64,000 bases of DNA from a bacterium 210917-SL.2.15 (GTDB lineage: Bacteria; Bacillota; Clostridia; Oscillospirales; Oscillospiraceae). Where the stretch lies: contig JAJCJC010000007.1 of the NCBI GenBank assembly GCA_020555605.1, positions 27,344-91,343 of the forward strand. The letters are read 5' to 3'. Below are positions 23,398-30,820 of this stretch, piece after piece. Numbering within the stretch: the stretch's first letter is position 1; each line of letters opens with the position of its first letter. The position numbers and the translations under genes were made by a program. The notes beneath the pieces are model-generated. The model had not been told where the DNA came from, ran no database searches, and was given only the letters and a program-made list of their open reading frames with translations.

Positions 23398-23677
23398 AGG
23401 GATTGCTCCTTTCTTCGTGCTTGGCAGTCATGCTCAACTCGATCTCGTCGTCGCTGTAAACTAAGTAGAGGCCATGAGGGGCCTTTCTATCGAAATGCAG
23501 TTCAATGTCATGATATTTGAGGATCAAAGGTTTCCCGTCGCTTCTCATGGTGGAAACGGCATCAGGATTCCCGAAGATTTCTATGACCTCATCCTGCGAT
23601 ATTCCGAATTTCAGCGGTGAAATGTCCCACGGATTCTGCAATATTTGATTGCGCCAAATCGTAAAGTCCTGTTTCAT
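23384..23677 (-). CDS. Small hypothetical protein of the immunity array
   Basis: A 97-residue protein: LKFGISQDEVIEIFGNPDAV then LILKYHDIELHFDR and LYLVYSDDEIEL. A helix followed by beta strands, with the G-x-S-x-x-E-V-x-x-x-x-G-x-P motif, resembles BLIP/SmpA-like small folds. No named immunity family is claimed. It overlaps the DUF5713 gene by 14 nt. Confidence 0.5.
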   Translation of the reverse strand: MKQDFTIWRNQILQNPWDISPLKFGISQDEVIEIFGNPDAVSTMRSDGKPLILKYHDIELHFDRKAPHGLYLVYSDDEIELSMTAKHEERSNPYESI

Positions 23678-23681
23678 ATTT

Positions 23682-24536
23682 TTAATAGCACTGGAGGATC
23701 AGCCAGATCCGGTCAAAGCGGCGGGCTGCCAGATCCTCTTTGGTGATATAGAAATAGATGTGCCCGCAGTCTCCGAACATCAACTCGAAGTCACCCTGCT
23801 CCACGGTATCCAGCTGGAACAGCAGCATCCAGCGGTCACGGGCCGTTTCTTCCGCCTGTTGGCGGATATCCTTCGGGATTCTATTCCAGTTTTCGGGATT
23901 CCCCAGGCGATAGCCCTGGGATACCAGGTCGCACTCGTCGAACATACTGGTCTGGATCACATCGGGCCAGCCCAGCAGCTGGGAGCGATCATCTGGGTTC
24001 TCGGGGTCCTCGCCAGTCAGTTCATCCAAAGCATCGTTGAAAGCGTCGTCATCCTTTTCATCCGGGAACACCTCGCTGAAGTCCTCCCAGGAAGGATAGG
24101 AACATTTCGATTCCATCCTGATCTTGACCATTGGGAACTTGAAGTCTTCCGCTATATCTGCCGGAAAGTCAGCGGCGGACAGCGCGGACATGTCCTCGAA
24201 CCAGTAGACGCGGGCACAGCCCTGATCCTTGGGGTCATAGCCCCAGCACTGGGTGTCCGTTTCATAGAAGAAGGAGAGCAGGCCGTGATCGGGCAGAAGA
24301 TGCTCTTTGTCAAACTGGGCCAGCTCCTCACAGTTGAACTGCGCCAGGAAAGTGAGGGGACGATCCTTCACCACATGGTCATAGCTCTCGCCCTCATAGG
24401 TGGGCCAAACGAAGTCCGGCGGCACATCCGGCTTTCCGCCGAAGCGGGTGGCGCCCAGCTTATATTTTTCTTTCTTAGCAATTTTCAACACAATGCTGTT
24501 TTTGCCCAACAACTCCAGTTTTTCTTTCATATTCAT
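23682..24536 (-). CDS. DUF1963 (YwqG-family) protein
   Basis: A 284-residue protein: KLGATRFGGKPDVPPDFVWP, PLTFLAQFNCEEL, GLLSFFYETDTQCWGYDPKD, RVYWFED, QLLGWPDVIQ, WMLLFQLDT and FGDCGHIYFYITKEDLAARR are the classic DUF1963/YwqG series. The family is widespread in toxin-immunity loci. Soluble. GGAGAAAATGTT precedes ATG 24536. The partner toxin is unknown. Confidence 0.9.
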   Translation of the reverse strand: MNMKEKLELLGKNSIVLKIAKKEKYKLGATRFGGKPDVPPDFVWPTYEGESYDHVVKDRPLTFLAQFNCEELAQFDKEHLLPDHGLLSFFYETDTQCWGYDPKDQGCARVYWFEDMSALSAADFPADIAEDFKFPMVKIRMESKCSYPSWEDFSEVFPDEKDDDAFNDALDELTGEDPENPDDRSQLLGWPDVIQTSMFDECDLVSQGYRLGNPENWNRIPKDIRQQAEETARDRWMLLFQLDTVEQGDFELMFGDCGHIYFYITKEDLAARRFDRIWLILQCY

Positions 24537-24559
24537 AACATTTTCTCCTTATTGTTTCG

Positions 24560-25114
24560 TCATATCTTCCCATCCAGTGCCTCAACCGTTTTCATGGCAG
24601 CGGAATCAAATTTACACTGCCGCAGTTCCCGTTCGATCAGGGCAAACACATCGGGGAAGCACTCGATCTCGTCCTGATACTCATATTTCGCATACAATTT
24701 CCCGTACTCGGAGATCCAAACCTCCGCCGGGTAGTAGTAGCCGATATGACCGATGGGCTGGCATTTTTCGCCGGCAGCCTGTTCGATCTCTGCCAGTTCA
24801 CAGCCGGACATATCCCGAAAATAGGCTTCTTCCAAATGGTTTTTGATCCCATTGACCAGGTAAGGAAACAGAGCAAACTCAAAGTCAGCCGCCCAGTTCA
24901 GTTTTTTCTGCTCCAGGTACCACTCACAGCACAGGCCGAAATACTTGCGGTAAAACCGCTGGGTGGTCTTCATCATCGGGACGCCATGGTCGGCGTAATA
25001 CTGCTCCGCAATGGAAATATCCACACTGCGGCCTTCGTACCATCCGGCGTACTCCATCAGCTGCTTGACCTTGCTTTTCAGGTCGCCAGAGATAGGGATG
25101 CGTTCTTTGATCAT
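24560..25114 (-). CDS. SUKH-3 family immunity protein
   Basis: A 184-residue protein. MEYAGWYEGRSVDISIAEQY, TTQRFYRKYFGLC and IGHIGYYYPAEVWISEYGKL, plus a helical end, follow the SUKH-3 pattern (aGW..gR.v........g.p....a..Fl..fggl...piG.......l.i...G.vy). The start at ATG 25114 is supported by GGAGGTAACCAAC. The in-frame ATG at 25129 would overlap that site. Confidence 0.65.
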   Translation of the reverse strand: MIKERIPISGDLKSKVKQLMEYAGWYEGRSVDISIAEQYYADHGVPMMKTTQRFYRKYFGLCCEWYLEQKKLNWAADFEFALFPYLVNGIKNHLEEAYFRDMSGCELAEIEQAAGEKCQPIGHIGYYYPAEVWISEYGKLYAKYEYQDEIECFPDVFALIERELRQCKFDSAAMKTVEALDGKI

Positions 25115-25146
25115 GTTGGTTACCTCCATTACAAGATTTCAGACAT

Positions 25147-25557
25147 TTACAACTCTGCTGCAAATTCATAAGAAACCGCAATGATGTTATAAACATCATC
25201 GTATGTAAACAGCCGGTAGTGTTGATAGATGCCTTTGTTAAAGTCCTCCCGCACCGGCAAAGACTTCAGCCAGGTGCTGTCCTCGATCAAATCAAAGGAG
25301 CTACGGTTCAGATGCCCCGTTTCAGCCAGATTTTCATAGGTGTCCAATTCACAGGCAAAATAGGCCAGTACCCGCCGGAAGGTGAGTGTGTAGGGAAACC
25401 AGTCTTTTTCGTCCCTGTGCTGAGAAATCAGATGGCCATTGATGTCCCCTATAAAGGTCAGATTGTTCAGATCATCCTGTTTCACCTGATCCAGATAGAT
25501 GCAGTCCCGTCCCTTCAAAACACCTAAACAGGTATTAACAGCAGTCGCTTTTTCCAT
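25147..25557 (-). CDS. Hypothetical protein of the immunity array, 5' end uncertain
   Basis: A 136-residue protein (CLGVLKGRDCIYLDQVKQDD, FIGDINGHLISQH, VLAYFACELDTYENL). No family recognised. The Shine-Dalgarno before ATG 25557 is weak, and a well-initiated short ORF (25535-25627) overlaps its start in another frame. The true N-terminus may be that ORF joined by a frameshift. Confidence 0.5.
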   Translation of the reverse strand: MEKATAVNTCLGVLKGRDCIYLDQVKQDDLNNLTFIGDINGHLISQHRDEKDWFPYTLTFRRVLAYFACELDTYENLAETGHLNRSSFDLIEDSTWLKSLPVREDFNKGIYQHYRLFTYDDVYNIIAVSYEFAAEL

Positions 25558-25627
25558 AGACAACTCTTACCCCCTCAATGTTGGCAGCTTTGAGATGGGT
25601 GATGTAAGTTCTGTTTTCTTCTGTCAT
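25535..25627 (-). CDS. 30-codon ORF with strong RBS, possible frameshifted N-terminus
   Basis: ATG 25627 to TAA 25535 (MTEENRTYITHLKAANIEGV, ending GKSDCC), preceded by AAGGAGTAAAGCT. It ends 23 nt inside the following gene. It may be the original start of that gene, cut off by a single-base indel near 25535-25560, or a coupling leader. Confidence 0.35.
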   Translation of the reverse strand: MTEENRTYITHLKAANIEGVRVVYGKSDCC

Positions 25628-25638
25628 AGCTTTACTCC

Positions 25639-26718
25639 TTATTCCTCAAACTCGCCCTCGATCATTCCGTTCAAATACCGGCCAGGGTCTGCGATGAAGT
25701 CGTCCCATTTAGCCAGAGGGTGGAACTCCTCGTGCTCGATGTCCAGATACCACAGCTTTTTGTCCCTGGGGCTCCACAGCAGCAGATAGTCGCTGTAGTT
25801 GTCCATCTGCACCATCAGGGAGAGCAGCTTCTTCCGTTTCCAGGTCATCTCCTGCACATCCATGAAGGAGTAGAGCTCCGCCCACTTCACCCATTCCTGA
25901 TCCGGGAACTCCAGCCGCAGGGGGCCGGTCTTCAAGTATTCCACCAGCTTGGCAGGCAGCTTGTAGGGCATAAGCTGCCGGAGCTTCTCCTGCTCGTTGT
26001 GCCATTCCGCCGGTTCCAAGGCTTTCAGGTAGTCGGCCAGCTCCTGATTCTTGTTCTGCACCGCCACGGTGTAAGGCCGGTCGCCGTATTTGTCAGCAAT
26101 GGTGATGTCGGCTCCTTGCTCAATGAGCCAGCGCACCATGGGGAGATTCTTATGCCGAGCCGCTTCGGTGACAGCGGTGGGGGCGTTCGGAAACACCATG
26201 TCTGGCTTGTGGTAATTGATGTCTGCCCCTTTTTCCAGAAGCAGTCGGGCAAGTTTGGTGTTGCCCTCGGACACAGCGGCCCGGAATGCCTCGCCGCCAA
26301 ACTTGTCCACTGTGATCCCAGCTTGCTCCAGCACCTGGATATTCTCCGGGCGCTTGCCCCAGCGTACTTCCTGGATGGCCCGCTCTTTCTGCTTCGGGGA
26401 GAGTATTGCGGTCTGTTCAGCAAAGAGCGCCACCACCTCCGGCCCACAACAGCGGGCGGCGGTGAGCAGCAGGGGCTGTTCCTCTGCCCGACCGGGATCA
26501 GCTCCATGCTCCAGCAGGAAGTGAATCATGGGCACATCGTTCCGAAAAACTGCGATCTCCAGCGGCATCAGCTTGATGTATTCGCTGAGTTGGATGGGAG
26601 CACCCAGATCCAGACCGCCTTGGAGCAGCGCCTCCAGTTTGGGAATATCGTGTTCATAAATAGCGACAGCCGTCTCTGGGAGGGTCTCCCAGCGGCCAAT
26701 ATATGCAATTTGGTACAT
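25639..26718 (-). CDS. Ankyrin-repeat protein of the immunity array
   Basis: A 359-residue protein. About five ankyrin-type repeats fill residues 10-230 (IYEHDIPKLEALLQGGLDLG, MPLEIAVFRNDVPMIHFLLE, NTKLARLLLEKGADINYH, NLPMVRWLIEQGADITI). Residues ~240-359 form a different domain (LVEYLKTGPLRLEFPDQEWV, YSDYLLLWSPRDKKLWYLDI) reminiscent of SUKH-type ends. Ankyrin proteins are an established class in poly-immunity loci. Soluble, with GTAGGTGCC upstream. Confidence 0.75.
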   Translation of the reverse strand: MYQIAYIGRWETLPETAVAIYEHDIPKLEALLQGGLDLGAPIQLSEYIKLMPLEIAVFRNDVPMIHFLLEHGADPGRAEEQPLLLTAARCCGPEVVALFAEQTAILSPKQKERAIQEVRWGKRPENIQVLEQAGITVDKFGGEAFRAAVSEGNTKLARLLLEKGADINYHKPDMVFPNAPTAVTEAARHKNLPMVRWLIEQGADITIADKYGDRPYTVAVQNKNQELADYLKALEPAEWHNEQEKLRQLMPYKLPAKLVEYLKTGPLRLEFPDQEWVKWAELYSFMDVQEMTWKRKKLLSLMVQMDNYSDYLLLWSPRDKKLWYLDIEHEEFHPLAKWDDFIADPGRYLNGMIEGEFEE

Positions 26719-26725
26719 AAGGCAC

Positions 26726-27070
26726 CTACTTTCGTTGTGGCTTTACTTTATATGGTATCGTCCGGCCCAGCACCCGGCCCTTACCAACGGCATTAGCTCC
26801 CTCATAGATCAAAAATTCCGCATTGTTTTCCAGCGGAGCATAGTCAATGGTATCTGGATAGAGGGGCTGGGCATTTCCAAAAGCCGGTTCACCAAATGCA
26901 CAACGCTCCGTTCCATCCAGAAAGCACACACCCAGATATTCCGTGGTTCCGGTGACCGCAAAATGGGGACAATATTTTCCACTGACCAGGCTGGGAGGTG
27001 TTTTTCGTTTGCCACTCCAGAAAATGACCTCCACATGGAGAACCGCCCAGTTTTCATCTGTTCCAATCAT
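26726..27070 (-). CDS. Small beta-barrel-like protein of the immunity array
   Basis: A 114-residue protein: HVEVIFWSGKRKTPPSL, GKYCPHFAVTGTTEYLGVCF, ENNAEFLIYEGANAVGKGRV. The order strand, GKY-x-PHF, then F-x-I-x-EG...VG-x-G-x-V resembles the C-terminal beta-barrel domain of translation factors such as EF-Tu. A decoy or shield for a translation factor is conceivable but unproven. GAGGTGATACAGC precedes the ATG. Confidence 0.5.
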   Translation of the reverse strand: MIGTDENWAVLHVEVIFWSGKRKTPPSLVSGKYCPHFAVTGTTEYLGVCFLDGTERCAFGEPAFGNAQPLYPDTIDYAPLENNAEFLIYEGANAVGKGRVLGRTIPYKVKPQRK

Positions 27071-27082
27071 GCTGTATCACCT

Positions 27083-27671
27083 CTATCCCACAATGGTAGT
27101 CTCCTTGATGGCCAGATTGTCGTAATCCATGACGATCAGCTTCCCGGCGGCCTCTGGGGTACACATGAACCAGGTGCTCACGCCCCAGGCGTCCGTCCTT
27201 GTAACGGTGAAAAAGTCGGTTTGGACGGGAGTCGGATTTCTTGCGTCAAGATAGTGGTCGGAGTAGAGATACACCAGATCCACCTCCCGCTCCGGCAGCC
27301 ACTTGGCCCGGCGCGCACGCGGTTTACCATTTTTCAGAGTCTTTTCCCTGGGGTTCTCAAACCACGCCAGTTCCTTGATCTTCAGACCGGTGAAGGTATC
27401 CATCAGCCGCTGGGCAATCTCCCGGTGGGTAAATACTCCACAGTCCCAGGAGCCCATCAGCCATGTCTGTATAAAGTCGCCCACCTTGCTGCCAGGAGCA
27501 GGGCGGCCCGTAGACGCTCTCATCCGCCCACATGACCTCCATCTTTTCACATTGATCTGGCCGAGGACAGGACTGCTTGTTGCCATAGCGGTACATAATA
27601 TTTACATAGCCATAGTCTTCGCCGGTTCGGTCATGACCGATGGCTTCTATTTTATAAGCAGTGATTGACAT
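27083..27671 (-). pseudogene. Frameshifted immunity-array gene
   Basis: ATG 27671 (AGGAGGTGGAACTGCA upstream) opens MSITAYKIEAIGHDRTGEDY and stays in frame through WADESVYG. The continuation RPAPGSKVGDFIQTWLMGSW to KETTIVG (27083) is in the next frame. One extra base in the CCC/GGG run at 27506-27509 explains the shift. Restored, it would be about 195 residues. Family unknown. Either a sequencing or assembly error or a recent inactivation. Confidence 0.65.
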
Positions 27672-27702
27672 TGCAGTTCCACCTCCTGAGCCAGCACAAA
27701 AC

Positions 27703-28245
27703 TCATGCCAATTCCGCGTCCAAAATCTGGACTTGTATTCCTTTCTCATTCACATAGTAAAGCGCAATGTAGTCGATACCGTCCCGCTTGACCTGTTCCC
27801 ACAGCATCCGTTCACCGTTGAGCAGTTCCACGGTATCCGCTTCATCCGGTTCGAAGTCCTCTTTTTCGTCCTCATAGTCGATACTGTAACCCAGCTCCAG
27901 CACCAGCTTGGAAGCAGGGATTTCGTACCGTTTGAGGGGACGATCCTCCAGTTCGGCTGGATTATATTCATCGCAGAACATATTGTCATAGCCATGTCGC
28001 CCGCCGTCGAAGATGACGAACTCCTCGCCGCTCTCCGGGTCACGGGCTGCCACCAGTCCGGGAGCCGCATCGCCATCTACAATATAGGATTGGGGTTCTC
28101 CCTTTACTGTGAGCAGATCTCCGTAATACCAAACCTCCAGCAGTTCATTGCCAGTGGTAGAACACAATGTCACGGTGGACAGGCGTTTCTGCGCCCACTC
28201 CTTCACATGGCCGGTGAGCCAGGTGGGATATTTCTCAGTCATCAT
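27703..28245 (-). CDS. Hypothetical acidic protein of the immunity array
   Basis: A 180-residue protein (YPTWLTGHVKEWAQKRLSTV, EFVIFDGGRHGYDNMFCDEY, LVLELGYSIDYEDEKEDFEP). Acidic and soluble. No named family recognised. GGAGAAAGATT precedes ATG 28245. Confidence 0.55.
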   Translation of the reverse strand: MMTEKYPTWLTGHVKEWAQKRLSTVTLCSTTGNELLEVWYYGDLLTVKGEPQSYIVDGDAAPGLVAARDPESGEEFVIFDGGRHGYDNMFCDEYNPAELEDRPLKRYEIPASKLVLELGYSIDYEDEKEDFEPDEADTVELLNGERMLWEQVKRDGIDYIALYYVNEKGIQVQILDAELA

Positions 28246-28258
28246 AATCTTTCTCCTT

Positions 28259-28492
28259 CTATTTCAATTTCAGCACAAATCCCCAGATACTCACTACAAT
28301 CAGAAGAACGCCCAGCAGGAAGAAAACCACACGCCGGTATCCTCTGCTGTGGCGGTGGGCATCCCGCGTACCAGTGGGGTCGCAGAGCCAGTTCCAGTTG
28401 CGGATCGCCCCAATTAAAATCACGGCTCCGATGAGCACCGAAGCAATGTACCAATGCTCTTGCAAAAATGCTGTGATCTGTTCGCTGTTCAT
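28259..28492 (-). CDS. Imm17-like two-helix membrane immunity protein
   Basis: A 77-residue protein with TM helix 1 (YIASVLIGAVILIGAI), a cytosolic-type loop NWNWLCDPTGTRDAHRHSRG, and TM helix 2 (VVFFLLGVLLIVVSIWGFVL). Imm17 proteins are short two-helix membrane proteins with this layout. Membrane immunity is typical against pore-forming or periplasm-side toxins. Its ATG lies directly after the stop of the 671-residue protein with no gap. Confidence 0.6.
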   Translation of the reverse strand: MNSEQITAFLQEHWYIASVLIGAVILIGAIRNWNWLCDPTGTRDAHRHSRGYRRVVFFLLGVLLIVVSIWGFVLKLK

Positions 28493-30508
28493 TTAGGTTT
28501 CCTCCTCGCCTTCGTCGTCGCGTATCACCTCATACCACGCTCCATCTTCTCCACGCATCTGCATGGTACCATAGGGCAGGTTCAGGAGCGGGATAATGTC
28601 TGGATCGATGCGGCAGATGTCCCGAATATCATAGAAGCCGCAGTGTGACTCGTAGTATTCATCCCCTTCACCGTACACATCGCCCTCGTCCCCGGAGTAG
28701 AAGGCCCAACCGCTCTCCCAACCCATATCCTCACGCTCAGGGAACAGCCGGTCCATAATCTGCACCTTGCACCCATCCTGGGCGACGCGGTCGGAAGCGT
28801 AGCAGAACAGGGGACCGTCCCAGTCAGGAATGACAGCCGGTTTTCCTTCCGCTGCCCGCGCCACCCGCTCCTCGGGGTCATCTACAAATTCCGCTTCCAG
28901 ATACTGCTGAAACCGCTCATCCAGCAGATGCTCCACACTCTGACGGTTCTTTTCGGTATATGGAAGAAGCAGGTAGGCCGCTTCTTCTTCCGTAGAGCTG
29001 TTCCAGACGCGGTCTTTGAGCCCAGCCAAGACGATATTCCGGCAGTCCCGGCGGTAGATATAGGGGTTAGAGCGGTTGTCCTGGGCGTACCACTGGGCAA
29101 AGCCTGAGCCTCTCCGGTCAAAGAACTGAGTAGACATTTTCCCATCCAGCTTGTCCAGGATGAACACCCGCAGATCCGGCCCCTTTCCGGCCCGGACCGC
29201 CTCCACTATCTCCCGATACTGGGAGAGGAACGGGTTACTCATCTGGCCCCGTTTGATAGCCCACCCCAGATAGAAAGCCATCAGATTGCAGGCGTCCAAT
29301 TCGTCCACTGGCAGGTGAAGCTCCTGGATCTTCTTGATCTGGTCTGCGGCGTTGTCCATCTCCGCTGGGTCGTAGCTGATTTTCTCTCGGTCGGTGACCA
29401 CATTCAGCCGGTGTGGATTGATGACCTCCAGGCTCTCGTCTGGGCAGAGGTCCAGCAGGGAATCCGAGCCGTGCTCCAACTTGTATTGGATCTCCTCCCG
29501 ATAGAGGGGGATCACCTGATAGAAGTTGACTTCGTCCCCGTCCGGTAGGCGGCAGAAAAAGGAGTCCGTCCCAAACACACCGGGATAGAGCAGGATCTCA
29601 CCCCGCAGCTCCGTGTTCTCCGCGAAGGGGATGCCATCCTCACCCTCATCCAGTGTAGTCCTGGATTCCAGCCCTACCTCCGGGTCCTCCATGGCGAAGT
29701 GGGCGGTGGCCAGCATCATCCGGATGGGCCAGCTCCACCGCTCCTCCCGGCAGTCCGCCTTTGTCAGCTTCCAGTCTCGGGGCAGATTGATGAGTAGCTC
29801 CGCCCGTTCCAGTTTTTCCTCCCGACGCTCCTCCGAGAAATCCATCCGATGCCGGCTCAGACCCACAGTGACCAGGGTGTAGTAGTCATGTTCCGGTCGA
29901 GGCAGGATGACGGCGATCTCCAGAGGGTGATCCGGATCGCTGTCGTCCGTGAGGAGTTGGGTATAGACACCGAAATACTGGTCGATATGTACTTTCACAT
30001 GGCCGAGGATGTCATCGTCGGCAGGGGGGATGGTCTCCCACCGGATGATCTCCTCCCGCTCTTTCCAATCCAGTTCCAAGGAATTTTCCTCCTCCAGATA
30101 TTTCTCACAATCCCGCACCAGCTCTTGGGCATCCGGGTCATCCGGGGCCAGGGACAGCCAGCATTTTGCGTATTCATAAGCGGTGGTTGCGGAGCCGTAT
30201 GCCATCAGGCAGGAGTAGCCCATCCGGGCGTTCCAGTAGGGATCGTTCTCACCCTGGGTGCGGACGGACTCCAGCAGCTCAATGGCGTGTCGGATGAGAT
30301 CCCCGTCCACTTCACCGTCGGTCCCATGCTCTCCATGATCTCCCAGAGCCGCCAGATTGCTGTAAGCCCGACTCAGCTTGACGGTCAGCAAATAGCCCCG
30401 CTCCTGTTCCGGGATAGCCTCGATGGCCTCAATACATCGTGAGAACTCGTCCGCATCATTCCACTTCTCAATCTGCTCCAGCAGTTTTGTTTCTTCTGTC
30501 TGATTCAT
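28493..30508 (-). CDS. TPR-SUFU-Imm33 multi-immunity protein (671 residues)
   Basis: TPR-like repeats (1-140, EKWNDADEFSRCIEAIEAI), SUFU domain (165-350, DYYTLVTVGLSRHRMDF, EVNFYQVIPLYREEI), a module after SUFU (395-545, ACNLMAFYLGWAIKRGQM) and DUF2185/Imm33 (565-665, GWESGWAFYSGDEGDVY). All four units have a clear relative inside the 2223-residue protein of the same operon, in the order TPR, SUFU, module there too, so the two genes share ancestry. No signal or TM segment. Confidence 0.8.
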   Translation of the reverse strand: MNQTEETKLLEQIEKWNDADEFSRCIEAIEAIPEQERGYLLTVKLSRAYSNLAALGDHGEHGTDGEVDGDLIRHAIELLESVRTQGENDPYWNARMGYSCLMAYGSATTAYEYAKCWLSLAPDDPDAQELVRDCEKYLEEENSLELDWKEREEIIRWETIPPADDDILGHVKVHIDQYFGVYTQLLTDDSDPDHPLEIAVILPRPEHDYYTLVTVGLSRHRMDFSEERREEKLERAELLINLPRDWKLTKADCREERWSWPIRMMLATAHFAMEDPEVGLESRTTLDEGEDGIPFAENTELRGEILLYPGVFGTDSFFCRLPDGDEVNFYQVIPLYREEIQYKLEHGSDSLLDLCPDESLEVINPHRLNVVTDREKISYDPAEMDNAADQIKKIQELHLPVDELDACNLMAFYLGWAIKRGQMSNPFLSQYREIVEAVRAGKGPDLRVFILDKLDGKMSTQFFDRRGSGFAQWYAQDNRSNPYIYRRDCRNIVLAGLKDRVWNSSTEEEAAYLLLPYTEKNRQSVEHLLDERFQQYLEAEFVDDPEERVARAAEGKPAVIPDWDGPLFCYASDRVAQDGCKVQIMDRLFPEREDMGWESGWAFYSGDEGDVYGEGDEYYESHCGFYDIRDICRIDPDIIPLLNLPYGTMQMRGEDGAWYEVIRDDEGEEET

Positions 30509-30529
30509 CGTTTCACCGCCTTTTCTGTG

Positions 30530-30808
30530 TCATCCTTTGCCTTTTTTGAAGTGTCCGCTGCCTCGCCAGGTGTTGACCACACAGGTGAAGATCTGACCAC
30601 AGTGCTTGCACCGGATCATGTGGGCCATAATCTCATCCGCCCAGCCATCCTCTGTCTTTACCTTCTCCAGCGGGCAGGTGGATTCCTCTTGCATCAGTTC
30701 AAATTCCCCCTCCGACACCAACTGCTGAATGTAAGCAATACAGGCCAGATAGTCCTTTGGGGCGTCAAATTTTCTCCATGTTTGAATGTTTCGGCAGTGC
30801 TCGCACAT
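30530..30808 (-). CDS. Small double-CxxC protein of the immunity array
   Basis: A 92-residue protein starting MCEHCRNIQTWRKFDAPKDY, with a second pair in RCKHCGQIFTCVVNTWRGSG. Two CxxC pairs about 65 residues apart suggest a single zinc site tying the ends together. The family is unnamed to me. GGAGGGCTCTGT precedes ATG 30808. Confidence 0.6.
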   Translation of the reverse strand: MCEHCRNIQTWRKFDAPKDYLACIAYIQQLVSEGEFELMQEESTCPLEKVKTEDGWADEIMAHMIRCKHCGQIFTCVVNTWRGSGHFKKGKG

Positions 30809-30820
30809 ACAGAGCCCTCC

